Source of the DNA: Nocardia aurantia
Lineage (GTDB): Bacteria; Actinomycetota; Actinomycetes; Mycobacteriales; Mycobacteriaceae
Direction: 5' to 3'
DNA: 64,000 bases
Assembly (NCBI RefSeq): GCF_009604425.1
Contig: NZ_WEGI01000016.1
Location: 62,001-126,000, forward strand
Shown here: piece after piece, positions 35,142 through 46,218 of the stretch
Numbering within the stretch: the stretch's first letter is position 1
Layout of the letters: each line of letters starts with the position of its first letter
Position numbers and translations under genes: made by a program
The notes under the pieces: generated by a model
What the model was told of the DNA's origin: nothing
What the model saw: the letters and a program-made list of their open reading frames with translations, nothing else
Database searches by the model: none

Positions 35142-36302
35142 TCACACCGGGTCGGCGCTGATCGCCCAGTCCGGAGTGCCGACCGCCATCAGGGCCCGCC
35201 GGGTATCGGCGATCATGCGGGCGGAACCGGAGATCTGGATCTGCCGATCCGCCCAGGCCCCGAAGCTGGCCACCACCGCACCCAGATTACCGATCAGCCG
35301 GCGGTGCATCCCGAACGGCGGGTCGACCGGTGGATAGGGATGCCACCACGGGTTGGATTCGTTCTCGCACACCGGGATCACGGTCAGCCACGGATTGCTC
35401 AGCGACAGCTGCCACATGTTCTCCACGTCGTACAGATCGCAGGGGTAGCGGCCGCCGATGAAGAAGTGCACCCGCGGATTCATCCCGCGCCGGCCCATCT
35501 CGATCAATTGCGCACGCAGCGGCGCGATTCCGGTGCCGGATCCGATCATCAGCACGTCCCGGCCGGAGTCCCGCTCGACGTGCAGACCACCCAGCGGCCC
35601 CGCGATCAGCCACTTGTCGCCGACCTCGGTCTCGCTCACGACCGCCGGGCTCACCCAGCCGGTGCGCACCTTCCGGACGTGGAACTCGATCTCCCCGTAG
35701 GGATTCGTGGGGATCGCCGGGGACAGGTAGCGCCACATCTTCGGCCGCTGCGGGATCGACACCGGCACGTACTGCCCGGCCTGATACGGGATCGGGGTCT
35801 CGGACTGCAACCGCACGATGGCCAGATCGTCGAGCACCCGCCGATGCCCGACCACCGTCGCCTCCCAGTAGGGCTGCGACTTGTCGGAGTTGGCGCCGAT
35901 CGCCATCGAGGCGGAGATCAGGATGCAGACGTCGCGCCAGCCCTCCTCCAGCCCGCGATGCCAGTATTCCGGGCCGTGGTAGGTGCGGAACGCGGCCAGC
36001 ATGGCGCGGCCGGCGGCATCGTAGTGCGCTGCTTCCACGCCGTACTTCCGGTGGTCGCGCGCCAATTGCTCGAGGAATCGCTGGGCACGGTCCCAGTCCT
36101 CGAGATGGTCGATCACGAACTGGATCGCGGTGGTGAGCCGCTTGGCCTGCATGTCCATCGTCGGCGCGAAGAGATCGCGCAGACCAGGGTTCTCTGCGAA
36201 CAGGTGACCGTAGAACGCGCTGATCAACCGCTCGGGCCCGTGCGGTGCCTCGACTATCGACCGGAAGTTGGCGCGGACCAGCGCTGCCGAACGCGCATCC
36301 AC
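35142..36302 (-). CDS. Flavohemoglobin-family protein (globin + FAD/NAD reductase), copy 2
   Basis: The protein has 386 residues from GTG 36302, preceded by AGGAAAGGAAG; the upstream ATG at 36344 lacks a site and would add 14 residues absent from copy 1. The globin shows FYGHLFAENPGLRDLF and proximal RDHRKYG with HY ten residues on. The relay Glu of Hmp corresponds to Asp here (GWRD). The reductase has WRYLSPAIPTN and GSGTGIAPLRAQL. It is closer to copy 1 than to the globin-less gene. It heads a two-gene unit with the stand-alone reductase. Its closeness to clpB matches the position of Rv0385 in M. tuberculosis. Confidence 0.88.
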   Translation of the reverse strand: MDARSAALVRANFRSIVEAPHGPERLISAFYGHLFAENPGLRDLFAPTMDMQAKRLTTAIQFVIDHLEDWDRAQRFLEQLARDHRKYGVEAAHYDAAGRAMLAAFRTYHGPEYWHRGLEEGWRDVCILISASMAIGANSDKSQPYWEATVVGHRRVLDDLAIVRLQSETPIPYQAGQYVPVSIPQRPKMWRYLSPAIPTNPYGEIEFHVRKVRTGWVSPAVVSETEVGDKWLIAGPLGGLHVERDSGRDVLMIGSGTGIAPLRAQLIEMGRRGMNPRVHFFIGGRYPCDLYDVENMWQLSLSNPWLTVIPVCENESNPWWHPYPPVDPPFGMHRRLIGNLGAVVASFGAWADRQIQISGSARMIADTRRALMAVGTPDWAISADPV

Positions 36303-36415
36303 GACGTCGAGCTTCCTTTCCTGCTGTCTCGGGGGGACCGCCATGGGTCACGGCGTCCTTCGCGGTCAAGTATCCCCGAAGCTGTGTCTGAATGCCTCCG
36401 CTCCCGGAACGGGCC

Positions 36416-37351
36416 TCAGATGACGAGTACGGTCTTGCCGCGCGCACCGGTCGCGGACAGTGCCTGCGCGGCGTCGGTGAGGGGGCGGGTCGCATCGATC
36501 GGCACCACCAGATCTCCTTCGGCGACCCGCTGGAGTAGTCGGCGTAGTTCCGGCGCCGCGCCGGTCGAGGTGAGGTTACCGCCCTTGAGACCGTGGTCGT
36601 GCAGGGTCGCCTCGTCGGCGGCGAAGGTGGTGCTGTACGCCGTGCCACCCGGTCGCACCAGCGGGATCAGCTCGGCGAAGGTCTCGGCCGGCGCGATCAG
36701 ATCGAACAACACGTCGACCCCGCCGGGATGGCCGGCGCGCACCTGGTCGGCCACCGGGCCGCGGGTGTAATCGATCACCTCGTCGGCGCCGAGCCGGATC
36801 ATCCGGTCGGCGTCGTCGGGCCGCGCGGTCACGATGACCTGCACCTCGGCGGCAGCGGCCAGCTGGACCAGGAAGGAGCCGACCCCGCCGGAGGCCCCGT
36901 TGATCAGCACCACCTGACTGGGTACCAAAGCGGCGGCGTCGAGCAGGTCCTGGGCGGCGAGCCCGGCGGTGGGCAGCGCGGCCGCCTGGATGCTGCCGAC
37001 GATGTCCGGCAGCTTGGCGACGGTGCTGTCGGCCGGGATGGCGGTGTACTCCGCGAAGGTGCCGTGGCCCAGCGGCGCGGCGACGGCCTTGCCCACCACC
37101 CGATCGCCGACCGCGAAATCGGTGACCCCCTCGCCGACGGCGGTGACGATGCCCGCGCCGTCGGTGCCCGGGATCATCGGGAAGTCGAAGGGCATCCGGT
37201 CGCGCAGCATGCCGTCGACGACCTTGCGGTCGTAGGGGTTCACGCCGGCGGCTTCGAGGTGGATCTGGATCCGGCCCGGCCCGGCCGCCGGGACCGGCAT
37301 CTCCGCGGGTTCGGGGCTGCCACCGAATTCCTGTACCACCATCGCGCGCAT
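36416..37351 (-). CDS. NADP-dependent zinc-free alcohol dehydrogenase / quinone oxidoreductase family
   Basis: The protein has 311 residues from ATG 37351 (MRAMVVQEFGG), behind GGAGC; a longer frame begins at 37438 but has no support. MDR-superfamily features are AAGVNPYDRKVVDG, DGAGIVTAVGEGVTDFAVGDRV (in part), the Rossmann motif INGASGGVGSFLVQLA and the domain end GKTVLVI. Zinc ligands are absent, as in quinone oxidoreductases (QOR). It probably reduces quinones or enals with NADPH. It is divergent from clpB with about 270 bp between. Confidence 0.9.
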   Translation of the reverse strand: MRAMVVQEFGGSPEPAEMPVPAAGPGRIQIHLEAAGVNPYDRKVVDGMLRDRMPFDFPMIPGTDGAGIVTAVGEGVTDFAVGDRVVGKAVAAPLGHGTFAEYTAIPADSTVAKLPDIVGSIQAAALPTAGLAAQDLLDAAALVPSQVVLINGASGGVGSFLVQLAAAAEVQVIVTARPDDADRMIRLGADEVIDYTRGPVADQVRAGHPGGVDVLFDLIAPAETFAELIPLVRPGGTAYSTTFAADEATLHDHGLKGGNLTSTGAAPELRRLLQRVAEGDLVVPIDATRPLTDAAQALSATGARGKTVLVI

Positions 37352-37545
37352 CTGCCGTGCTCCATTCGTCCGGGCGGTGCTAGGGCCAACGGGGTGACGC
37401 ACATCCACAGGGAGTTCACACGAGCGGTTTCGGGTCATCGTAGGCGCGCCACCACGCGCAACTACGCAATCGCGGCGTTCGGGGCGGTTCGTGGCGCGTA
37501 GCGTGGTCCCCGGAACCTTGCGGTGAGCGCCGGAAATCGACCAAA

Positions 37546-37566
37546 CTTGAGCGGAACAGACTCAAC
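37546..37566. promoter_or_regulatory. HAIR element (HspR operator) upstream of clpB
   Basis: The arms CTTGAGC and ACTCAAC are separated by 7 bases (12 of 14 consensus positions), 58 bp before the clpB start. Together with the dnaK site it defines the HspR regulon of this region. Confidence 0.87.
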
Positions 37567-37623
37567 TAGTCGCGCGTTGAACTGTCCAGAACCCGAAGCC
37601 TCATCATTCACAGGAAGGTGCCC

Positions 37624-40191
<2,568 letters not shown>

Positions 40192-40264
40192 TCCGGCCGC
40201 GAACGGGCCACGGTTGCGCGGAACACCGGCCGGCGCCTCGCGAGGTGCGCCTACGCTGGGTGGC

Positions 40265-41074
40265 ATGACCAGTCCGCGTGATCCGTGGCAGCGGCCGGAT
40301 CTCTCCGGCGCCCCGACCGAACGGGTCGGGGCGCCGGAGCCGTCCCGGCCGCGTGAGCTGCACACGTCGGAGTTCGCGGCGGCCTACGGCCAAGGTTCGG
40401 ATCCGACAACGCCCCATCAGTACTTCGACCGGACCCCCGGGCCCAACGCGACCCGGGAGCTGCCCCCCTACGACAACCAATGGGGGACAACCGAATACAC
40501 CACTCCGCCGCAATACGGCCAGGATCCCTACGCCCACGCGCAACCCTGGCAGCCCGGCACCCCCTATCCGCCCGACGCCTACGGCCCCACCGGCCTGCCG
40601 CGCCACCCGCGCAAGCGCCGCACCGGCCTCTGGCTCGGCATCGGCCTGGTGGTGTTCCTCCTGGTCGTCCTGGGTGGCGTCGCCGCGGGCCTACTCCTGG
40701 CCGGCCGGGACGATTCCACCCCCAGCGCCTCCGGCGGGACCACCCACCAGGTCCCCACCGCCGAACCGCTCCCCGGCACCCCCGGCGAAAAGATTCCCGG
40801 CCTGCCCCCGCTGCCCGGACTCGGCGGCGACCTGGACAGCCTCGGCGCCACCATGGGCACCATCGACACCAACGACGGCGCCACCCTCACCCTGCAATCC
40901 CTCGGCGGCGCCATGGTCACCGTGCACACCGACGACAAGACCCAGGTGATCGCCCTCGGCGGCGGCAAACTCACCGACCTGCACGCCGGCGACATGGTCG
41001 TGGTCCAGGGCGACAAATCCCCCGACGGCACCATCCAGGCCAAGCTGATAATCGGCGCAGCCCTCGCCCGCTAG
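40265..41074 (+). CDS. Membrane protein with extracytoplasmic DUF5666-like domain
   Basis: The protein has 269 residues from ATG 40265. Residues 1-118 are a cytoplasmic disordered region rich in Pro, Tyr and Gln (DPYAHAQPWQPG). One membrane helix (about 122-146) follows. The outside part has a Pro/Gly linker and a C-terminal beta domain of about 70 residues (TIDTNDGATLTLQSLGG, then DLHAGDMVVVQG and GTIQAKLII) that fits DUF5666. Function is unknown. It lies 73 bp after clpB in the same direction. Confidence 0.8.
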   Translation: MTSPRDPWQRPDLSGAPTERVGAPEPSRPRELHTSEFAAAYGQGSDPTTPHQYFDRTPGPNATRELPPYDNQWGTTEYTTPPQYGQDPYAHAQPWQPGTPYPPDAYGPTGLPRHPRKRRTGLWLGIGLVVFLLVVLGGVAAGLLLAGRDDSTPSASGGTTHQVPTAEPLPGTPGEKIPGLPPLPGLGGDLDSLGATMGTIDTNDGATLTLQSLGGAMVTVHTDDKTQVIALGGGKLTDLHAGDMVVVQGDKSPDGTIQAKLIIGAALAR

Positions 41075-41180
41075 CCCGCCCCCGGCCCGGTACCCCCCCG
41101 CCCTCCAAAAACACCTAACACGCCGTCGTGTAGCGGTCGGCATCAACACCTTTCCCCCCGGGGAACTAGACTCTGGGTTG

Positions 41181-42281
41181 ATGACGGCAGCAATCTGGTT
41201 CGGGCTCGCGGCGATCGCACTCGTGGGTGCGATCGTGCTGCTGTATTTCGACCGGGTCCAGCGGCAGCGGACCGGTCATGTGCGGCAGGTCTGGGCGAAA
41301 TCCCAAGGCTATACGTATGTGTCGGTCGAGCCCTCGCTGGCGGCGAACTGGCACCGCGGGCCGATGACGAAACTCGGCTACCTCTCCGCGGTCGACGTGG
41401 TCTCCGGCAACCGCAAGGGCGAGAAGTTCGTCCTGTTCGATCTGGAGGATTCCGCGACGATGGTCGCGGTGCGCCGGCAGATCGGCTCGGATATCGACAT
41501 CGATCTGCGCTCCAAGACCGCGGCTCCGCCGAAGGACCACGACCTGGAGTTGCTCGGCGCGATCGGCGACCGGGTGGTGTTCGCCACCAATCCGGATGTC
41601 GCCCGGCACGCGGTCGATCAGCGCATGGTCGCGTTCATCGAGAGCCTGCCGGACTCGGTGCAGCAGTTGTGGAGCGAGGGCAACTGGACGCTGGGCATGT
41701 TGCCGGTCGGCAGCGGCCCGCGCGACTGGGAGACGGCCATCGACGCGGTGCTGCGCCTGTCCGGTCTGTTGCACGTGCTGCCGCCGGTGGTGGACCGCGG
41801 CCACTCGCCCGACGACGAGGACTACGAGTCGGATTCGGACGATCGCGACGATTTCGAGCGCGACGAATTCGAGTCGGACGACGAGTACGACCGCGACGAT
41901 TACGCGCCGGATCGCCGTGAGCGCGGCCGCCGCGAGTCCGGTCGCTACGACACAGACGCCGAGTTCGATCGCGACGAGTTCGATCGCGCCGACTTCGACG
42001 ACCGGGACGACGCAGAGCGCGCCGCCCGTTTCGACCGCGACGGCGACTACGCCCCGTTGCTCGAGGACATCGCGGGCGAATCAGAGGCGCGCCCGTCGCG
42101 CCGACCGGCCCTGGCCATCGTCCCGGACCCGCGTGATCGGGTCCGCCGCGCCTGGTCCGACGAGGATCGGCCCGAGGAGGCCGAGCCGGCCCGGTCCGTC
42201 GACGAGGACGATCCGGCCGACCGTCCGGGTGGTCCGTTCCATCCCGGGTTCCGGCCCTATCAAGGCCCCGCACCCCGCTGA
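41181..42281 (+). CDS. Membrane-anchored protein, Rv0383c-like, with charged repeat tail
   Basis: The protein has 366 residues. ATG 41181 directly follows a TTG that could also serve. One N-terminal membrane helix (residues 4-24) is followed by a conserved domain of about 190 residues (WAKSQGYTYVSVEP; TKLGYLSAVDVVSGNRKGE; GNWTLGMLPVGSGPRDWE). After residue 210 comes a strikingly charged tail of Asp/Glu/Arg/Phe/Tyr units such as RDDFERDEFESDDEYDRDDY (in part) and FDRDEFDRADFDDRDD. Between clpB and pyrE in mycobacteria lies a single secreted protein gene (Rv0383c), which this domain matches by position. Function unknown. Confidence 0.8.
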   Translation: MTAAIWFGLAAIALVGAIVLLYFDRVQRQRTGHVRQVWAKSQGYTYVSVEPSLAANWHRGPMTKLGYLSAVDVVSGNRKGEKFVLFDLEDSATMVAVRRQIGSDIDIDLRSKTAAPPKDHDLELLGAIGDRVVFATNPDVARHAVDQRMVAFIESLPDSVQQLWSEGNWTLGMLPVGSGPRDWETAIDAVLRLSGLLHVLPPVVDRGHSPDDEDYESDSDDRDDFERDEFESDDEYDRDDYAPDRRERGRRESGRYDTDAEFDRDEFDRADFDDRDDAERAARFDRDGDYAPLLEDIAGESEARPSRRPALAIVPDPRDRVRRAWSDEDRPEEAEPARSVDEDDPADRPGGPFHPGFRPYQGPAPR

Positions 42282-42377
42282 CGGGTAGGGGATGACGACC
42301 CGCACGACCGGCGGGCGCGGAGGCGGCAGCGCGGCACGACCATGCGACGTCCCGGTCGTGCGCGAAAGGATCAGAGC

Positions 42378-43208
42378 ATGACCGATTCCTCCGATTCGCC
42401 GGGCGCCCACGAGGTCGTCCGCCTGCCCGGCGCCACCCGGCCCGTAGCCCTGGTCACCGGACCCACGTCCGGTATCGGCCGGGGCTACGCCGTGCGATTG
42501 GCCGCCCTCGGCTACGACCTGGTGCTGGTCGCCCGCGACGAGTCCCGGCTGCACGCCCTCGCCGACGAGGTGCGTACCCGATTCGGCACCGGTTCCGAGG
42601 TGCTGCCCGCCGATCTGGCCGTCGCCGCCGACCGCGACCGGATCGCCGCGCGGGCCGCCGCCGACATCCAATTCCTGGTCAACAACGCCGGTTTCGGGCT
42701 CGAGGGCGAGTTCTGGACCGTCGATCCGGCGCGGCTGCAGGCGCAGCTGGACGTGAACGTCACGGCGGTGCTCCAGCTGACCCGTGCCGCGCTGCCGGCG
42801 ATGGTCACCGCGGCCCGGGGGACGGTGGTCAATGTGGCCAGCGTGGCCGGTCTGGTGCCCGGACGCGGATCGACGTATTCGGCCTCGAAGGCGTACGTCA
42901 TATCCTTTACCGAGGGACTGGCCGGGGGACTGGTCGGAACCGGTGTTCGGGTGCAGGCTCTGTGCCCCGGTTTCGTACGCACCGAATTCCACGAGCGGGC
43001 CGGCATCGCGATGCAATCGCTGCCGAAAGCGCTGTGGCTGGACGTCGACCGGGTCGTGGCCGGCTCCCTGCACGATCTGGACAAGGACCGGGTGATCAGC
43101 GTGCCCGGGGCGCAGTACAAGGTGCTCACCACGGTCGCCGGTATGATTCCCCGCCCGGTGGTGAGCCGCCTGAATCGAGGCTTGTTCAACGCACGCGGAA
43201 GGACGTAA
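42378..43208 (+). CDS. Short-chain dehydrogenase/reductase
   Basis: The protein has 276 residues; ATG 42378 follows GAAAGGA. It is a classical SDR: nucleotide motif TGPTSGIGRGYA, NNAGFG, and the catalytic Ser/Tyr/Lys in NVASVAGL and YSASKAY. It has a C-terminal extension (PRPVVSRLNRGLF) like DltE/YqjQ-type SDRs. Arg after the glycine motif region (LVARDESR) suggests NADP(H). It lies 9 bp upstream of pyrE and is probably cotranscribed with it, although no pathway link is obvious. Confidence 0.9.
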   Translation: MTDSSDSPGAHEVVRLPGATRPVALVTGPTSGIGRGYAVRLAALGYDLVLVARDESRLHALADEVRTRFGTGSEVLPADLAVAADRDRIAARAAADIQFLVNNAGFGLEGEFWTVDPARLQAQLDVNVTAVLQLTRAALPAMVTAARGTVVNVASVAGLVPGRGSTYSASKAYVISFTEGLAGGLVGTGVRVQALCPGFVRTEFHERAGIAMQSLPKALWLDVDRVVAGSLHDLDKDRVISVPGAQYKVLTTVAGMIPRPVVSRLNRGLFNARGRT

Positions 43209-43217
43209 CCGGTAAAG

Positions 43218-43763
43218 ATGATCGAATCGACCGCCGATCGGGACAGATTGGCCGAGCTCGTGCGCGAGCTCGCCGTGGTGCACGGCCGGGTGACGTTGTC
43301 GTCCGGTAAGGAAGCCGACTACTACGTCGACCTACGCCGGGCCACCCTGCATCATCAGGCCGGGCCGTTGATCGGGAAACTGCTACGCGAGCTGGTCTCC
43401 GACTGGGAGTTCGACGCCGTCGGCGGCCTGACGATGGGAGCGGATCCGGTGGCGCTGGCGATGCTGCACACGCCGGGCCGCCCGCTGGACGCGTTCGTGG
43501 TGCGCAAGGCAGCCAAGACCCACGGGATGCAGCGGCAGATCGAGGGCCCGGACATCGTGGGCAAACGGGTGCTGGTGGTGGAGGACACGACCACGACCGG
43601 TAACTCGCCGCTGACCGCCGTGCGCGCGTTGCGGCAGACCGGCGCTACGGTGGTGGGCGTCGCCACGGTGGTGGATCGCGAGACCGGCGCCGACCGGGTG
43701 ATCGCCGCCGAGGGGCTCGAGTACCGGTCCATCCTCGGCCTGAAGGATCTGGCATTGGGATGA
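43218..43763 (+). CDS. pyrE: Orotate phosphoribosyltransferase
   Basis: The protein has 181 residues. It transfers ribose 5-phosphate from PRPP to orotate, giving orotidine monophosphate in de novo pyrimidine synthesis. The PRPP-binding motif VLVVEDTTTTGNSPL is clear, with the flexible catalytic loop RKAAKTHGMQRQIEG and the N-terminal SSGKEADYYVDLRR. Length is normal for the actinobacterial form. Its position between the SDR and the KAS III-like gene, downstream of clpB, matches mycobacterial order in part. Confidence 0.97.
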   Translation: MIESTADRDRLAELVRELAVVHGRVTLSSGKEADYYVDLRRATLHHQAGPLIGKLLRELVSDWEFDAVGGLTMGADPVALAMLHTPGRPLDAFVVRKAAKTHGMQRQIEGPDIVGKRVLVVEDTTTTGNSPLTAVRALRQTGATVVGVATVVDRETGADRVIAAEGLEYRSILGLKDLALG

Positions 43764-43835
43764 CCGTCCGGTGGGATAGCCTGGAGTCCGATTTCGAGAA
43801 CTGCGAGTAACGGTGAAGGGTCGTGTGAGTCGCCC

Positions 43836-44900
43836 GTGGTGAGCATTGCAATCAACGAGGGTCGCGCGAACGTCGCGATGCTGGGCATCGGCGCCTATCG
43901 GCCACGACGGATCGTGAGCAATGCCGAGGTGTGCGAGGTCCTGGACTCGTCTCCGGAGTGGATCTTCGAGCGCACCGGCATCCGGAACCGGCGCTGGATC
44001 AGCGGCGACGAGACGCTGCGCTCGATGGCGGTCGCCGCCGGTGAGCGGGCCATCGTCAACAGCGGTATCGATCGGTCGAAGATCGGCACGCTGATCCTGG
44101 CCACCTCCAGCTGGCTGACCCTCACCCCGCACGGGGCGCCCACCGTGGCTTTCGATCTGGGTATCAACGGCATTCCCGCCTTCGACCTGACCTCCGGCTG
44201 CGGCGGGTTCGGCTACGGCCTCGGTGTCGCGGCCGACCTCATCCGCGCCGGCTCCTCGGAGTACGTGCTGGTGATCGGCGCGGAGACCATGACGGTCGGC
44301 CTCGACCCGACCGACCGGGGTACCGCGATGATCTTCGGCGACGGCGCCGGTGCGGTGGTGGTCGGGCCCAGCGAGGACAACGGCATCTCCCCGACGGTGT
44401 GGGGCAGCGACGGCGAGCACGCCGGCTCGATCATGCAGGACGTCGACTTCCTCGAGTACATGCACCGGGCGCAGCGCCTGCAGGGCACCGATCCGGGTGT
44501 GGAGCGGGTCGGCCGGATGTCGCTGCGGATGGCGGGTCAGTCGGTGTTCCGTTGGGCGGCAGTGACATTGCCGCGCGCGCTGTCCACCGCACTGGATCTC
44601 TCCGGAGTGGCCAAGGAGGACATCGAGGTCTTCGTGCCGCATCAGGCCAACGCCCGCATCAACGAGTTGATGAAGAAGAATCTGGGCTTGGCCGAGGAGA
44701 TCCCCATGGCCAACGACATCGAGAACACGGGTAACACCTCCGCGGCCTCGATCCCGCTGGCCATCGAGGAGATGCTCGTCAGTGGCAAGGCGAAGGGCGG
44801 CCAGCTGGCGCTGCTGCTCGGCTTCGGCGCCGGGCTGAGCTACGCCGGTCAGGTGGTCACCCTGCCGCCGGCTCCGGCGGAGCCGAGCTTCACCGTCTGA
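43836..44900 (+). CDS. 3-oxoacyl-ACP synthase III (FabH-like) family enzyme
   Basis: The protein has 354 residues, starting at GTG 43836 or the GTG right after it. The thiolase-fold triad is complete: Cys122 in DLTSGCGGFGYGL, His269 in FVPHQAN and Asn300 in ENTGNTSAAS. The Cys surroundings differ from the usual AACAGF of FabH, with glycines on both sides. It condenses an acyl-CoA with malonyl-ACP or a related acceptor. Its use here (fatty acid initiation or a secondary metabolite) cannot be read from context, as no other synthase genes are adjacent. It ends 21 bp from a convergent gene. Confidence 0.9.
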   Translation: MVSIAINEGRANVAMLGIGAYRPRRIVSNAEVCEVLDSSPEWIFERTGIRNRRWISGDETLRSMAVAAGERAIVNSGIDRSKIGTLILATSSWLTLTPHGAPTVAFDLGINGIPAFDLTSGCGGFGYGLGVAADLIRAGSSEYVLVIGAETMTVGLDPTDRGTAMIFGDGAGAVVVGPSEDNGISPTVWGSDGEHAGSIMQDVDFLEYMHRAQRLQGTDPGVERVGRMSLRMAGQSVFRWAAVTLPRALSTALDLSGVAKEDIEVFVPHQANARINELMKKNLGLAEEIPMANDIENTGNTSAASIPLAIEEMLVSGKAKGGQLALLLGFGAGLSYAGQVVTLPPAPAEPSFTV

Positions 44901-44921
44901 GCGGGCCGGTGGCCGGATCAC

Positions 44922-45368
44922 TCACAGGCACAACATGATCCGGTCCCGGTCCGCCGGGTCGACCCGAATCGAAATCGTCTCGCCGACAGCGATTTTCGGG
45001 CGGTCGATCGGTGCGACATCGAAAACAATTGTGCCCCGGTAGGTTTCGGAGCCGGGGATGGTCAGTTCCAGATCCAGTTCGGTCAGTTCGGTGTGATGGT
45101 CGGTGGGGGTGAGCGGATGCACGCCCGCGACGGTCGCCCAGCCCTCCAGCCCGTGCCGCAGCAGCCGCCGGTCCGCGCGGGACGGCAGCTGGGCCCACAA
45201 CATCCCCAGCCCGACGCACGAGCCGAACGCGCCCACCAGGGCCATGATCTGAAACGGCACCGTTCCCGGTGGGGTGTGCCGCACGACCCAGCCCAGCCAC
45301 AGACCGAGGATCATCAGGTACCCGGCGGTCACGCCGAGCACGGTGCGAAGAATGCGTGCGTGGTCCAT
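44922..45368 (-). CDS. Small two-helix membrane protein, unknown function
   Basis: The protein has 148 residues from ATG 45368, which has GGAGGG close upstream. Another ATG at 45464 would add 32 residues but would leave only 13 bp to the divergent methyltransferase gene. Two membrane helices (about residues 10-30 and 42-62) are followed by a soluble domain of about 80 residues (ADRRLLRHGLEGWATVAGVHP; TIPGSETYRGTIVFD) that looks like a small beta domain. No family is recognised. Confidence 0.75.
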   Translation of the reverse strand: MDHARILRTVLGVTAGYLMILGLWLGWVVRHTPPGTVPFQIMALVGAFGSCVGLGMLWAQLPSRADRRLLRHGLEGWATVAGVHPLTPTDHHTELTELDLELTIPGSETYRGTIVFDVAPIDRPKIAVGETISIRVDPADRDRIMLCL

Positions 45369-45477
45369 GCGACCCTCCACCAACGCTGCGACAACTCCAG
45401 GATAGGTCCGGCGGACCCGTTCCCGGGCCGCATCGGTCCGGACGGAACTCCGGTCCGCGGCCATTACGATAACGCTC

Positions 45478-46215
45478 GTGAACGAGCCCCCGCCCACCGA
45501 TGACGAGCGACCCAGCGGCCCCGCGGCGGGCGAGTCGTCGCCGGATGCGACGGAGGGGGAGTCGCTGCCGGGTCCGACGGAGTGGGGGGAACATCCGCAC
45601 GGCGTCGGGCCGTGGGTGGCCGAATTCGGGACGCCGCCCCCGGCGGATCCACGGCTGGATCCGGAACTGCTCGCGCACGGGGACCGGCGCAATGTGGTCG
45701 ACGCTTATCGGTACTGGCGGCGCGACGCGATCGTCGCCGACATCGACCGTCGCCGCCACCCTTTCCATGTCGCCATCGAGAATTTCGGGCACGACGCCAA
45801 CATCGGGACCGTCGTGCGCACCGCCAACGCGTTCGCCGCGGCCGCGGTGCACATCGTCGGCCGCCGGCGCTGGAATCGCCGGGGCGCCATGGTGACCGAC
45901 CGCTACCAGCATCTGGTGCATCACGCGTCGGTCGACGAACTGCTGGAGTTCGCGACCGGCGCCGGGCTGAGCGTGGTCGCGGTGGACAACGTGCCGGGCT
46001 CGATACCCTTGGAGACGGCCGAACTACCCCGGGACTGCCTGCTGCTGTTCGGTCAGGAAGGGCCCGGGGTCACCGACGCCGCGCGGCACGCGGCCACGCT
46101 GACGGTGTCCATCGCGCAGTTCGGCTCCACCCGGAGCATCAATGCCGGGGTCGCCGCGGGTATCGCGATGCACGGCTGGATCCGGCAGCACGCCGACCTG
46201 AGCTCGGCGTGGTGA
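45478..46215 (+). CDS. TrmH/SpoU-family RNA 2'-O-methyltransferase
   Basis: The protein has 245 residues from GTG 45478. A Pro/Glu/Ser-rich N-terminus of about 60 residues precedes the SPOUT domain. SPOUT motifs are NIGTVVRTANAF (motif 1), LLLFGQEGPGV (motif 2) and SIAQFGSTRSINAGVAAGIAMH (motif 3, in part), which form the trefoil knot binding S-adenosylmethionine. It methylates a ribose in tRNA or rRNA. Mycobacteria carry a similar gene near pyrE (Rv0380c). It converges with the dehydratase gene with a 3-bp gap. Confidence 0.93.
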   Translation: MNEPPPTDDERPSGPAAGESSPDATEGESLPGPTEWGEHPHGVGPWVAEFGTPPPADPRLDPELLAHGDRRNVVDAYRYWRRDAIVADIDRRRHPFHVAIENFGHDANIGTVVRTANAFAAAAVHIVGRRRWNRRGAMVTDRYQHLVHHASVDELLEFATGAGLSVVAVDNVPGSIPLETAELPRDCLLLFGQEGPGVTDAARHAATLTVSIAQFGSTRSINAGVAAGIAMHGWIRQHADLSSAW

Positions 46216-46218
46216 CGG

